64,000 nt of DNA from the NCBI GenBank assembly GCA_963771435.1, contig CAVYTF010000027.1:101610-165609 (forward strand), in the 5' to 3' direction. The notes beneath the pieces were generated by a model that saw only the letters and a program-made list of their open reading frames with translations, was not told the origin of the DNA and did no database searches. Positions 28,276-35,139 of the stretch are shown one piece after another (position 1 is the stretch's first letter; each line of letters begins with the position of its first letter). This DNA comes from CAVYTF01 sp963771435 (GTDB lineage: Bacteria > Bacteroidota > Bacteroidia > Chitinophagales > Chitinophagaceae). The translations under genes and the position numbers were made by a program.

Positions 28276-28374
28276 GTGGGCTTTGAGTGGGCTTTACATG
28301 GGAGTAAGGTGGGCTTTTGGTGGGAGTAAGGTCTCTATAAGGTCTCTATAAAGTCTCTATAAGGTCTCTATAAG
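28276..28374. repeat. Array E: ~11-bp tandem units upstream of ABC-F
   Basis: From 28331 there are four GTCTCTATAAG/A units of exactly 11 bp. They are preceded by GTGGGAGTAAG, GTGGGCTTTTG and looser GTGGGCTTTGA-like units. The shared frame is GT-N5-TWAG. It ends where the 330-bp repeat begins. A related GTGGG 11-mer array lies at 60545. Confidence 0.85.
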
Positions 28375-28698
28375 GGTAGGGAAATATGAGTTGGAAATGA
28401 GAAAAAAGTGAGGTTGTTGCAATTTAGTTTAAAGTTGGTTGGTGGCAAAAATTTATTTTACCTACTTTAATTTTTAAGGAATGCTGACTAACCCCCGGTA
28501 GTTTAAAAAAATAACTTTTAAATTACACAGTAGCCTTTTTATTTTGGAGTGCCTTTATTGCACGAGGCTGTGTTTTTGCCTGTTGTTGTTTTTGAGCTTT
28601 AATATACTCACTAATTTTTTGTTCTTCTTCTTTTGTTAGCGGGCCTTGACCGCCAATAAAGTCAACATCAAGTTCTTTTTGTTTGCTATTTTTCATTA
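28370..28698. repeat. Long direct repeat, copy 1 (~330 bp)
   Basis: Nearly identical to 30471-30796 (offset 2,101). Begins at ATAAGGGTAGGG and runs through AACCCCCGGTAGTTT to the start of the small gene at 28696. This copy carries the intact form of that gene. Confidence 0.93.
28523..28696 (-). CDS. Small conserved-looking protein, 57 residues
   Basis: ATG-started frame encoding a soluble charged peptide with LDVDFIGGQGPLTKEEEQ near residues 9-26, then Q/K-rich IKAQKQQQAKTQP and a basic end. Peptides with a DVDFIGG-x-x-x-L-T-x-E-E motif are, as far as I recall, common small hypothetical proteins in Bacteroidota; function unknown. The second repeat copy holds the same gene with two stop codons, which shows this frame is the ancestral coding one. 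Confidence 0.7.
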   Translation of the reverse strand: MKNSKQKELDVDFIGGQGPLTKEEEQKISEYIKAQKQQQAKTQPRAIKALQNKKATV

Positions 28699-28710
28699 TA
28701 CCAGATATAG

Positions 28711-28759
28711 GCTTGTACGTGTTGCTTCGAAGTGCGTTGCGCTAATACTTTGAAGAACC
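28711..28759 (-). other. Post-stop element S1 with hairpin arms
   Basis: Starting 7 bases after the stop of the 28767-28979 gene, the minus strand reads GGTTCTTCAAAGTATTAG (28759-28742). CTTCAAAGT (28755-28747) can pair with ACTTCGAAG (28733-28725) at 8 of 9 positions around a loop with TTAGCGC. The element aligns with S2 at 29390, S3 at 29776 and S4 at 29008. Confidence 0.6.
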
Positions 28760-28766
28760 TAGATAG

Positions 28767-28979
28767 TTATTTGTCGACGTTTTTGCATACAAAATATCTT
28801 ACCAGATAAACTATAACCGGTAGCATGGCTGCTCCAATAAGGCCTCCTACAATTTGCCCCGCCGCCACAGGTAAGCTATCAGATAAACCGTTATTACTAA
28901 ACGTACGTATTAAAATGAAAATTGAATATGTAACTGTTAACCAAAATAGAACTGTCAAAATATGATATATAATTTTCAT
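28767..28979 (-). CDS. Small two-helix membrane protein
   Basis: 70 residues: a first hydrophobic segment (YHILTVLFWLTVTYSIFILI), a short polar loop (RTFSNNGLSDS), a second hydrophobic segment (VGGLIGAAMLPVIVYLV) and a basic tail (CKNVDK). No family recognised. It belongs to the run of small minus-strand genes that share a post-stop element. Confidence 0.6.
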   Translation of the reverse strand: MKIIYHILTVLFWLTVTYSIFILIRTFSNNGLSDSLPVAAGQIVGGLIGAAMLPVIVYLVRYFVCKNVDK

Positions 28980-29007
28980 TTTATGAATTGAATTTTCTAC
29001 TTTCTAT

Positions 29008-29026
29008 ATAATGCCTCCAATGAACT
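29008..29026 (-). other. Post-stop element S4 (weaker)
   Basis: Minus strand AGTTCATTGGAGGCATTAT, 11 bases after the stop of the 29038-29346 gene. It fits the RRTTCWTY...ATTA pattern of S1 and S2 with some substitutions and one inserted base. Confidence 0.4.
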
Positions 29027-29037
29027 GCTATATACTA

Positions 29038-29346
29038 TCAGCCCTCTTTCTCTTTCAACTTGTCAAAGTCAGGTGAAGACATGACTGTTGATATGTAATT
29101 CATTGTTCCTTGCCTTCTCCAAATTTTTGTAGCCCAAATAATGCCGATAATAAGTCCTATGCTTGCCAAGACAATTGCAATAACAAGCCGCACCAGGTTG
29201 GGGTCATAAATGTAAATTCCGAGGCCTATAGCTGAAGCAATCAAAAGAGGGGATGCTATTATTCTTAGAAAGCCATAAACTTCTAATAAGAAGTCGAACA
29301 AGCTCATTTTGTCTTTTTTGATTTGCCCAGAATTTATTTCTGTCAT
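29038..29346 (-). CDS. Small membrane protein, two helices
   Basis: 102 residues: polar N-terminus (NSGQIKKDKMS), an amphipathic stretch, membrane segments at about 29-49 (IIASPLLIASAIGLGIYIY) and 55-75 (LVIAIVLASIGLIIGIIW), then a basic KIWRRQG and an acidic tail. Not recognised. May be an accessory or immunity-type membrane protein, by neighbourhood only. Confidence 0.6.
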   Translation of the reverse strand: MTEINSGQIKKDKMSLFDFLLEVYGFLRIIASPLLIASAIGLGIYIYDPNLVRLVIAIVLASIGLIIGIIWATKIWRRQGTMNYISTVMSSPDFDKLKEKEG

Positions 29347-29389
29347 AATTCTTCATTAAATAGTTTCCGTGGCTTTAAGATGCACCGCC

Positions 29390-29407
29390 CTAATGCCCGA
29401 AAGAATT
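29390..29407 (-). other. Post-stop element S2
   Basis: Minus strand AATTCTTTCGGGCATTAG begins 6 bases after the stop of the 29414-29728 gene. Downstream continues GGCGGTGCATCTTAAAGCC, which aligns with GCGCAACGCACTTCGAAGC in S1. Confidence 0.55.
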
Positions 29408-29413
29408 TGGGGT

Positions 29414-29728
29414 TTATTTTATTAATTCTTTATAATGTTTTATTTTACTTTCGTAAACTTTCCAAATAGGAAAACCTTCAAATACTTCTGGTATCGTTAC
29501 TCGTTTTTTTCCTTTTGGAATAAACACTATAATACAGTTATATGGCCCTAACATTGGGGCTAAACTACATTTCACTTTTTCAATTCCTTCTTGAAATCCA
29601 AATTTGTCGAAAAACATCTTCTCAACTGCTTTAAATATTTGCCATTCATCGCCGTCATAAGGTGAAAGTTTTTGGCATATAAACTCTTTCTCGCGAGAAT
29701 TAAGTTTAAAATATTCACCAGATGTCAT
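29414..29728 (-). CDS. Hypothetical protein, 104 residues
   Basis: Soluble mixed alpha/beta protein. Visible stretches are SREKEFICQKLSPYDGDEW, a hydrophobic strand YNCIIVFIPKG and VFEGFPIWKVYESK. No signal peptide and no family recognised. Low GC like its neighbours. Its place among CbrC and DUF1877 suggests an accessory role, unproven. Confidence 0.55.
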   Translation of the reverse strand: MTSGEYFKLNSREKEFICQKLSPYDGDEWQIFKAVEKMFFDKFGFQEGIEKVKCSLAPMLGPYNCIIVFIPKGKKRVTIPEVFEGFPIWKVYESKIKHYKELIK

Positions 29729-29775
29729 AAAAGCATTAAAAATAACTATGATATTCTTGGCTGTATGTTTATTCA

Positions 29776-29788
29776 GTTTCGAAGAACC
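29776..29788 (-). other. Post-stop element S3
   Basis: Minus strand GGTTCTTCGAAAC, 6 bases after the CbrC-family stop. Same first half as S1; the ATTAG half is not well kept. Confidence 0.45.
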
Positions 29789-29794
29789 TGAGTA

Positions 29795-30391
29795 TTAATC
29801 GCAATCCCAATATCCTCTCAACTTGCCGCAATGACGACATTGAAAAACATAATAGGTAGGATACCATTCTTCTAATAAAGTTTTTCCTTCTGGTAAGGAT
29901 TCGTCCCACAAAAAATTTATTTCTTTATCTGTCATTTCCATAAATAAATCCCTTCCGTCTCCATTATCACTGTTTTGATAGAAGTCCAATGGTTTCCATG
30001 TTCCTTTATAAACCATAAAGTCATTGCAATGTGTCAACCAAATTCCTTGTTGATAGGTCGCGATTGTTGGAGTACGTCTTAATTCTATCAATAATTTATT
30101 ATCAAGTTTAGGAGGATTGTGCATGTTATGGCTATACTCTTTTGAAAGCCCTTTTTCATTAAGGAAACCAAATTCTGTGTCATGCCAAAATTCAAATTCT
30201 CCTTTTTTCAAACAGTTATAGCAGCCAATTTTCCCTTCTTTTTCATTATCAAAAAACTTATCTATTATTGCAAAATCTAGCTCAAAACAAAAGTCATTTT
30301 CATTATTACAGATTGAGCATTTGTTGCGTCCTTCTAATAAGTCTGCCATATCAGTAATTGGCCCTTTAAAATATGTGAAGTTCATTTGCAA
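29795..30391 (-). CDS. CbrC/UPF0167 family protein
   Basis: 198 residues. The early FTYFKGP, the zinc-like cysteine pairs CSICN (about 21-25) and CYNC (about 57-60), and ELRRTPTIATYQQGIWLTHCNDF (about 104-126) match UPF0167, named for E. coli CbrC, which affects tolerance to colicin E2. A late CRHCGKLRGYWDCD adds another Cys cluster. Related proteins occur as candidate immunity proteins in polymorphic-toxin loci, a plausible role here but not shown. Confidence 0.75.
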   Translation of the reverse strand: MQMNFTYFKGPITDMADLLEGRNKCSICNNENDFCFELDFAIIDKFFDNEKEGKIGCYNCLKKGEFEFWHDTEFGFLNEKGLSKEYSHNMHNPPKLDNKLLIELRRTPTIATYQQGIWLTHCNDFMVYKGTWKPLDFYQNSDNGDGRDLFMEMTDKEINFLWDESLPEGKTLLEEWYPTYYVFQCRHCGKLRGYWDCD

Positions 30392-30410
30392 GAATTAAAG
30401 TTATCCTCAT

Positions 30411-30455
30411 ACAAATATTTACCTTCTCCCCTTCTCCACCAAATCTTTTTACTCA
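30411..30455. repeat. 45-bp direct repeat, copy 1
   Basis: ACAAATATTTACCTTCTCCC and the following ~25 bases recur at 31357-31401 (offset 946) with a few transitions. The two copies bracket the DUF1877 gene and repeat copy 2. Confidence 0.75.
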
Positions 30456-30470
30456 TCCATGCTGGGGAAG

Positions 30471-30796
30471 ATAAGTGTAGGGAAATATGAGTTGGAAATG
30501 AGAAAAAAGTGAGGTTGTTGCAATTTAGTTTAAAGTTGGTTGGTGGCAAAAATTTATTTTACCTACTTTAATTTTTAAGGAATACTGACTAACCCCCGGT
30601 AGTTTAAAAAAATAACTTTTAAATTACACAGTAGCCTTTTTATTTTGGAGTGCCTTTGTTGCACAAGGCTGTGTTTTTACCTGTTATAGTTTTTGAGCTT
30701 TAATGTACTCACTAATTTTTAGTTCATCTTCTTTTGTCGGCGGGCTCTGGCCGCTAATAAACTAAACATCAAGTTCTTTTGCTTTACTTTTCATTT
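30471..30796. repeat. Long direct repeat, copy 2 (~326 bp)
   Basis: Second copy of 28370-28698. Identity is near perfect in the outer ~190 bases and lower across the former small gene. Confidence 0.93.
30624..30794 (-). pseudogene. Decayed copy of the 57-residue gene
   Basis: Same frame as 28523-28696 but stops follow KELDV (a TAG/TTT change at the Asp codon) and IKAQKL. The remaining residues (FISGQSPPTKEDE, QNKKATV) still align. Loss through substitutions, not indels, argues for true decay. Confidence 0.85.
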
Positions 30797-30803
30797 TGTC
30801 TGC

Positions 30804-31292
30804 CTAACTTATGAAAGTAATAATAGCTTCGTCATTTTTAGAAGCTTTTGCATATACTTCTTGAATTGTCTTAAAATATTCAGTCAAGTAATTTAGTGCG
30901 TTCTCATCTTCCCATACATTAGGGTAAACTTCAAGTTCAATCATTTTACTAGCGTCGTATTTTTCGCTCAATTCATCTATAGATATTTTTGATATTTCTT
31001 CGTTCATTTCCTTTACCTGTTCAGGGGTTAAATATTGCCCCGGTCCGTAACCTAAGTCCTGCTCTTCATCAATAATTTGCCCGCTGAAAATAACCTTTGT
31101 TAATGAGCCATCTGATTTTTGTCTTCTTAGTAAAAATATTATTCCGTCCCACGACTTGTCTATATCTACCAAATTTGAGTTTTCATCATCAGATTCATCA
31201 TCATAAAGTCTGTTGTCTAAAAGTGAGCTGTCTTTTAAATATTCTTCAAGTTCAGTTCTGGTTACACGAAGTAAATTGCATATCATACCCAT
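30804..31292 (-). CDS. DUF1877 (YfbM-like) protein
   Basis: 162 residues starting MGMICNLLRVTRTEL, the family's signature opening (E. coli YfbM starts MGMIGYF). VDIDKSWDGIIFLL near 42-55 and MIELEVYPNVWEDENAL near 117-133 are the other conserved stretches. Cytoplasmic; biochemical function not established. The family often appears in immunity-gene clusters. Its TAG overlaps a GTTAGGC. Confidence 0.8.
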   Translation of the reverse strand: MGMICNLLRVTRTELEEYLKDSSLLDNRLYDDESDDENSNLVDIDKSWDGIIFLLRRQKSDGSLTKVIFSGQIIDEEQDLGYGPGQYLTPEQVKEMNEEISKISIDELSEKYDASKMIELEVYPNVWEDENALNYLTEYFKTIQEVYAKASKNDEAIITFIS

Positions 31293-31356
31293 AAATCAAA
31301 ATGTTTTTATATTTTATTAAATGTTATTTTCTAAGTGTCGTATCAATTACTCCTCT

Positions 31357-31401
31357 ACAAATATTTATCTTCTCCCCTTCTTCACCAAATATTTTTTATT
31401 C
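31357..31401. repeat. 45-bp direct repeat, copy 2
   Basis: Partner of 30411-30455. Lies in the divergent spacer between DUF1877 and the antitoxin-like gene. Confidence 0.75.
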
Positions 31402-31478
31402 AAATAACATCAGAAGTTGTAAAGAGGATTTAAACAACTTTTCAAATATTTTTGACTAAATAATTAAAAGCTAAAATC

Positions 31479-31703
31479 TTGGTTGCAGTAGTTGGAACAT
31501 ATCAAAACGGTTATGTAAAACTTGACCGGGATTATCCATCAAATAATCCGATAAAAGTTATTGTTACTTTTTTGGAGGATATACAGGCGCAGCCTGAAAA
31601 AGGGCTTTCCCTAACAGACTTTTCATTTTCTGAAAGCCAGGAAAATCTTAAGAATTATGAGGTTTCGTTTAGCGATGGGGTTATTAAAGAAGGAAGGGGC
31701 TGA
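31479..31703 (+). CDS. VapB-like antitoxin without its toxin
   Basis: 74 residues from a TTG start (no nearer ATG). VGTYQNGYVKLDRDYPSNN and VIVTFLEDIQ form the beta-rich N-terminal half and LSLTDFSFSESQENLKNYE the toxin-binding-like tail, a pattern of antitoxins that precede PIN toxins in Bacteroidota. Here the next gene (3 bases on) is a lipoprotein, not a toxin, and the end (KEGRG) differs from the usual basic/acidic tail. Probably an orphan left after replacement of the toxin. Assignment by family impression. Confidence 0.6.
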   Translation: MVAVVGTYQNGYVKLDRDYPSNNPIKVIVTFLEDIQAQPEKGLSLTDFSFSESQENLKNYEVSFSDGVIKEGRG

Positions 31704-31706
31704 GTT

Positions 31707-32225
31707 ATGAAAAATGGACAACCCCGCTTTTTACTTATCTTTTTCACGCTCCTATTTCTTTCATGCAATAAAATGACACCAGCAGGCTTTTGGAAAAGCT
31801 ATAAAAGTAATTTTCTTATAAAAAATATCAGCGACCAAGGGCCATGGGGTGGACATAGAGCAATGTATTGGAAAGGAGATAAACCAAATACCTTTAATTC
31901 AAAAGATGTAATGGATTTTGCTATTAAAAACAGTTGGAAGTTGATCGATAGTATGGAATTTGAGCCTGGCGAAATGAAAGATTGGTATGATGGCAATAAG
32001 CCCTTCTTTCCTGTTTCAGACTCTGGTTTTGATAAATCGGCAGAGGACTTGTCAAATGCTGAATCGTTTCCCAGATGGATCACTACAAAGCTTAAGGTTT
32101 ATACATTCAAAACGGGATGGACAACAGTTTATCCAGGCACTGACAAATCATTTGAAGAAAATGGATTCGTTGTAATAGATAGTAGTGGCTCTGAAATGTC
32201 TGTTTATCATTTATGGGGAGATTAA
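31707..32225 (+). CDS. Putative lipoprotein
   Basis: 172 residues. Signal MKNGQPRFLLIFFTLLFLSC with lipobox FLSC (Cys20), then a soluble domain with FWKSYKSNF, GHRAMYWKGDKP, PFFPVSDSG and a Trp-containing end. Not a family I can name; similar small lipoproteins sit beside immunity genes. Starts 3 bases after the antitoxin-like stop. Confidence 0.65.
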   Translation: MKNGQPRFLLIFFTLLFLSCNKMTPAGFWKSYKSNFLIKNISDQGPWGGHRAMYWKGDKPNTFNSKDVMDFAIKNSWKLIDSMEFEPGEMKDWYDGNKPFFPVSDSGFDKSAEDLSNAESFPRWITTKLKVYTFKTGWTTVYPGTDKSFEENGFVVIDSSGSEMSVYHLWGD

Positions 32226-32265
32226 ATTTTATTTATAAATGAAAAGAATTAATATATAGCCTCAA

Positions 32266-33030
32266 ATGGGAGTATTTGACTTTTTAAAATCAAAGAATAA
32301 AGAAACTGCGAGTATTGATGCAATCTTTGAAAAAGCTGCCAATGACCCTGCATACAGGCCGCTCTTTTATCGTACTCTTTTAGAATCGGAATTATACTTG
32401 TTGACTTTTGATAAAACAGAATCTGAGAGGCAATTTGTAGCTGATAAGGATACGAAACTCCAGGTTAGAATATTTAAAGATGATGTTGTACCCATTTTTA
32501 CTTCTAAAGAACGGATATTTGATAATAACATAATTAAAGGCCAAGTAAATTATGCTGCATCAAAAGCGAATGTGATTTTTAAAATGTTTTCAGACAAAAC
32601 AAAATTCATTATAAATCCATATTCAAGAGTAAATAAGGAATTATTACCTGAAGAGGTAAGACAATTACTCGCTAATGAACTTTATGAAACGGATGAGGTA
32701 CTACAAATAAAAGCTGGTGAAACAATTTTATTAAGTGTGCCTGCAAATTATCCAGTTAATTTAGTTGAGACACTTAAAAGATATTTCGACACAAGAAAAG
32801 AAATCAAAGGCGCTTATTTAGCTTTAATGTATAATAAGTCAAATGGAGAATCTCCTCACTTATTATTAGGAATGGACATACCTAAAGAAAATATGAAAGA
32901 CGTTTTTGGTGAAATAGGAGCTATAGCTAAACCATATTTAAAAGATAAAGAACCATTTGACATGGTTGGTGTAACAGATAGCAGTCCCACATCAAAAAAT
33001 CTAAAGGTGAAAGAATATAGAATATATTAA
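32266..33030 (+). CDS. SseB-like protein
   Basis: 254 residues with both SseB halves. N-terminal half: NDPAYRPLFYRTLLESELYLLTF near 25-50 and VPIFTSKERI near 82. C-terminal half: ILLSVPANYPVNLVETLKRYF and YLALMYNKSNGESPHLLLGMD near 185-205. SseB was named for enhanced serine sensitivity in E. coli; the molecular role is unclear and the domains recur in type III secretion and toxin-immunity loci. Soluble, no signal. A terminator follows. Confidence 0.8.
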   Translation: MGVFDFLKSKNKETASIDAIFEKAANDPAYRPLFYRTLLESELYLLTFDKTESERQFVADKDTKLQVRIFKDDVVPIFTSKERIFDNNIIKGQVNYAASKANVIFKMFSDKTKFIINPYSRVNKELLPEEVRQLLANELYETDEVLQIKAGETILLSVPANYPVNLVETLKRYFDTRKEIKGAYLALMYNKSNGESPHLLLGMDIPKENMKDVFGEIGAIAKPYLKDKEPFDMVGVTDSSPTSKNLKVKEYRIY

Positions 33031-33057
33031 TGAATATTTACCAGCAACAAATAAAAA

Positions 33058-33089
33058 ATCCTGCGGATTGCGTGCAGGATCTTTCTTTG
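33058..33089 (+). terminator. Terminator after the SseB-like gene
   Basis: ATCCTGC (33058-33064) pairs with GCAGGAT (33074-33080), followed by CTTTCTTTG. 28 bases after the stop. Confidence 0.65.
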
Positions 33090-33116
33090 TATATCAGCTT
33101 TTGTAATAAATATCAT

Positions 33117-33184
33117 TTCATCATCCCCACAAATTCATCAAACAAATAGCGGGAATCAAAGGGCCGGGCGTGTTTTCGGGGTGT
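33117..33184 (-). repeat. Duplicated 3' end of carA
   Basis: About 68 bases almost identical to carA's last codons and stop at 34010-34080: it still reads FDSRYLFDEF.GMMK then TGA on the minus strand. One G is missing from the GGGGCC run. It lies on the far side of the PIN module from carA and in the same orientation. Confidence 0.9.
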
Positions 33185-33194
33185 ATCTATTTCC

Positions 33195-33262
33195 TTCGCT
33201 GTTCGAGATTTACAATCTCAAACTTGTATTCAAAGGATTTATAATCCTCGCCTTCTTAGCTA
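33195..33262. repeat. REP-like double palindrome
   Basis: Two small dyads: GAGATT-TAC-AATCTC (33205-33219) and AGGATT-TAT-AATCCT (33234-33248), introduced by TTCGCTGTTC. Paired ...GATTnnnAATC... palindromes of this sort are typical of repetitive extragenic elements moved by RAYT (REP-associated tyrosine) transposases in Bacteroidota. No transposase is in the window. Confidence 0.65.
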
Positions 33263-33354
33263 TTATTCCCTCAAACAAATAAGAATGCCGTTTGGGAAGG
33301 AAACGGAAAAGGGGCGAAATTTGTAATGATAAAAGTTGTAGAATTGTATTGAAA

Positions 33355-33819
33355 ATGAAACAAAGAATTTACATAGACACTTCTGTAGCTGGCGGTTATT
33401 TTGACGAAGAATTTAAAGAGGCTACTATTGCGCTCTTTCAACGACTTGAAAATGGAGAAATTATTTTTGTTATTTCTGACCTGCTTGACCTTGAACTAAT
33501 AAATGCACCGCAAAAAGTTAGAGAATTGCTTTACAACTATTCATCTGACAAATTTGTTCGTGTAGAGTTGACGGAAGAGGCTATTAAATTAGCCGACGCC
33601 TACATTTTAGAAAAAGTGGTTGGAAAAACAAGTTTGGAAGATCGCAGGCATATTGCATTGGCGACCATACATAAAGTGGACGTTTTAGCGAGTTGGAATT
33701 TTAAACATATTGTAAACCTGGACAGAATAAAAGGCTATAATTCGGTAAACCTTCGCTTAGGTTATCAAATGATAGAAATTAGAAGCCCCAAAGACCTTGT
33801 AAATTATGGAAACGATTAA
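33355..33819 (+). CDS. PIN-domain toxin-like protein
   Basis: 154 residues from MKQRIYIDTSVAGGYF; in-frame codons upstream (to 33292) are rejected because the family starts at the first strand. Acidic PIN residues are visible in YIDTS (D7), LLDLEL, and SLEDRRHIALAT, with a final SWNFKHI in which Asn replaces the usual late Asp (SWDFKH-type). VapC-like PIN proteins are metal-dependent ribonucleases, inhibited by a cognate antitoxin. The next gene overlaps by 14 bases and is the likely antitoxin, so the order is toxin first. Confidence 0.85.
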   Translation: MKQRIYIDTSVAGGYFDEEFKEATIALFQRLENGEIIFVISDLLDLELINAPQKVRELLYNYSSDKFVRVELTEEAIKLADAYILEKVVGKTSLEDRRHIALATIHKVDVLASWNFKHIVNLDRIKGYNSVNLRLGYQMIEIRSPKDLVNYGND

Positions 33820-33967
33820 AAAAGAAAAGACTTTTGACGCTGTAAAAATGATGCGCGACATCAGGGACAAAGTGAGTTCTGAAACACAGAATATGACTTT
33901 TGCCGAATTGAAAGAATATATTCAGACTAAAATAAAAGAGAGCAACTTGAAGCCAGTAGGGCAATAA
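33806..33967 (+). CDS. Small antitoxin-like protein partner of the PIN gene
   Basis: 53 residues: METIKKEKTFDAVKMMRDIR, then KVSSETQNMTFAELKEYIQT and a basic end. The opening (K-T-F-D-A-V-x-M-M-R-x-I-R) is the pattern of short helical antitoxins paired with PIN toxins in this phylum. It overlaps the toxin's last codons by 14 bases in another frame, indicating translational coupling. Confidence 0.75.
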   Translation: METIKKEKTFDAVKMMRDIRDKVSSETQNMTFAELKEYIQTKIKESNLKPVGQ

Positions 33968-33971
33968 CCCC

Positions 33972-33999
33972 TCGCTGTTCGACATTTGCAATCTCTAAC
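33972..33999. repeat. REP-like palindrome remnant beside carA
   Basis: CGCTGTTCGACATTTGCAAT and the following bases resemble the left REP-like element (CGCTGTTCGAGATTTACAAT) and lie between the antitoxin stop and the carA stop. Confidence 0.55.
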
Positions 34000-34005
34000 T
34001 CTACC

Positions 34006-35100
34006 CTACTTCATCATCCCTATAAATTCATCAAACAAATAGCGGGAATCAAAGGGGCCGGGCGTGCTTTCGGGGTGGTATTGCACACTAAAGGCGGGCT
34101 TGCCTTTCATGCGGATGCCTTCAATGCTTTGGTCGTTCAGGTTCACATGGGTTATCTCTATTCCGGGATGGCTGCGCACGGCTTCTGCGTCAACGCCAAA
34201 GCCATGGTTTTGGGTGGTTATTTCGCAAAGGCCGCTCACCACATTCTTTACGGGATGGTTCAGGCCGCGGTGGCCGTGGTGCATTTTATAAGTAGGTATG
34301 CCGTTGGCGAGGGCGAGCAACTGGTGGCCCAAACAAATACCAAACACGGGTTTATCTTCCTGCAAAATCTGCTTTAGCGTGTCAATGGCATAGGTCATGG
34401 GGGCAGGGTCGCCGGGGCCGTTGGAAAGAAAATACCCGTTGGGGCTGAATTCTTTTATTTTATCCAGCGGCGTTTTTGCGGGATACACACGCACATGCAC
34501 GCCCCGCGCCGTGAGGCAGGTGAGTATGTTTCGCTTTATGCCATAGTCAAGCACGGCCACTTTTATGGGGGCGGCGGCATCGCCAAGGTCGTATTCCTCC
34601 GTGGTGCTCACTGCGCTTGCGAGTTCCAAGCCGTCCATAGAAGGCACCTGGGCGAGTTGCTTTTTGAGCTCATCAATATCAGAAGTTTCGGAGGAAATGA
34701 TACAGTTCATGGCGCCCTTCGTGCGGATATGCGCCACCAATGCGCGCGTGTCGATGCCTTCAATACTCACAATATTGTTGGTTTTTAAATAATCATCCAG
34801 CGAGGCGGTGGCCTGGTAGCGGGAGAATTTTTCTTCAAGGCTTCGCCCGATAAGCCCGCGGATCTTTACTGAATTGCTTTCTGCATCGGCATCCTTTACG
34901 CCATAATTGCCGGTGTGCACATTGTTCATGATGAGTACCTGCCCGTAATAACTTGGGTCGGTAAACACTTCCTGGTAGCCTGTCATGCCCGTGTTGAAAC
35001 ATATTTCGCCGGTGGTGGTGCCGGTTTTGCCGAAAGCAGTTCCGTAAAAAACGTTCCCGTCTGCTAAAACTAAAATGGCCGGATGATTTGAAGAATGCAT
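34006..35100 (-). CDS. carA: Carbamoyl-phosphate synthase small subunit
   Basis: 364 residues. Glutamine amidotransferase subunit that feeds ammonia to CarB for arginine and pyrimidine synthesis. N-terminal CPSase domain with YGTAFGKTGTTTGEICFNTGMTGYQE; class I amidotransferase domain with the nucleophile in FGICLGHQLLALANG and the catalytic His/Glu in SVQYHPESTPG near the end. carB is not adjacent. The 3' terminal ~70 bases are duplicated 0.9 kb downstream, beyond the PIN module, suggesting that the module inserted here and restored the end. Confidence 0.95.
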   Translation of the reverse strand: MHSSNHPAILVLADGNVFYGTAFGKTGTTTGEICFNTGMTGYQEVFTDPSYYGQVLIMNNVHTGNYGVKDADAESNSVKIRGLIGRSLEEKFSRYQATASLDDYLKTNNIVSIEGIDTRALVAHIRTKGAMNCIISSETSDIDELKKQLAQVPSMDGLELASAVSTTEEYDLGDAAAPIKVAVLDYGIKRNILTCLTARGVHVRVYPAKTPLDKIKEFSPNGYFLSNGPGDPAPMTYAIDTLKQILQEDKPVFGICLGHQLLALANGIPTYKMHHGHRGLNHPVKNVVSGLCEITTQNHGFGVDAEAVRSHPGIEITHVNLNDQSIEGIRMKGKPAFSVQYHPESTPGPFDSRYLFDEFIGMMK

Positions 35101-35139
35101 GGCGTTATTTTTGAGTTTTGTGCAAAAGAATGAAAATTA

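Noticed and set aside
30790..30815. GTTAGGC at the DUF1877 stop as an integron attC core
   Set aside because: A single heptamer match overlapping a stop codon, with no paired RYYYAAC site and no integrase in the window.
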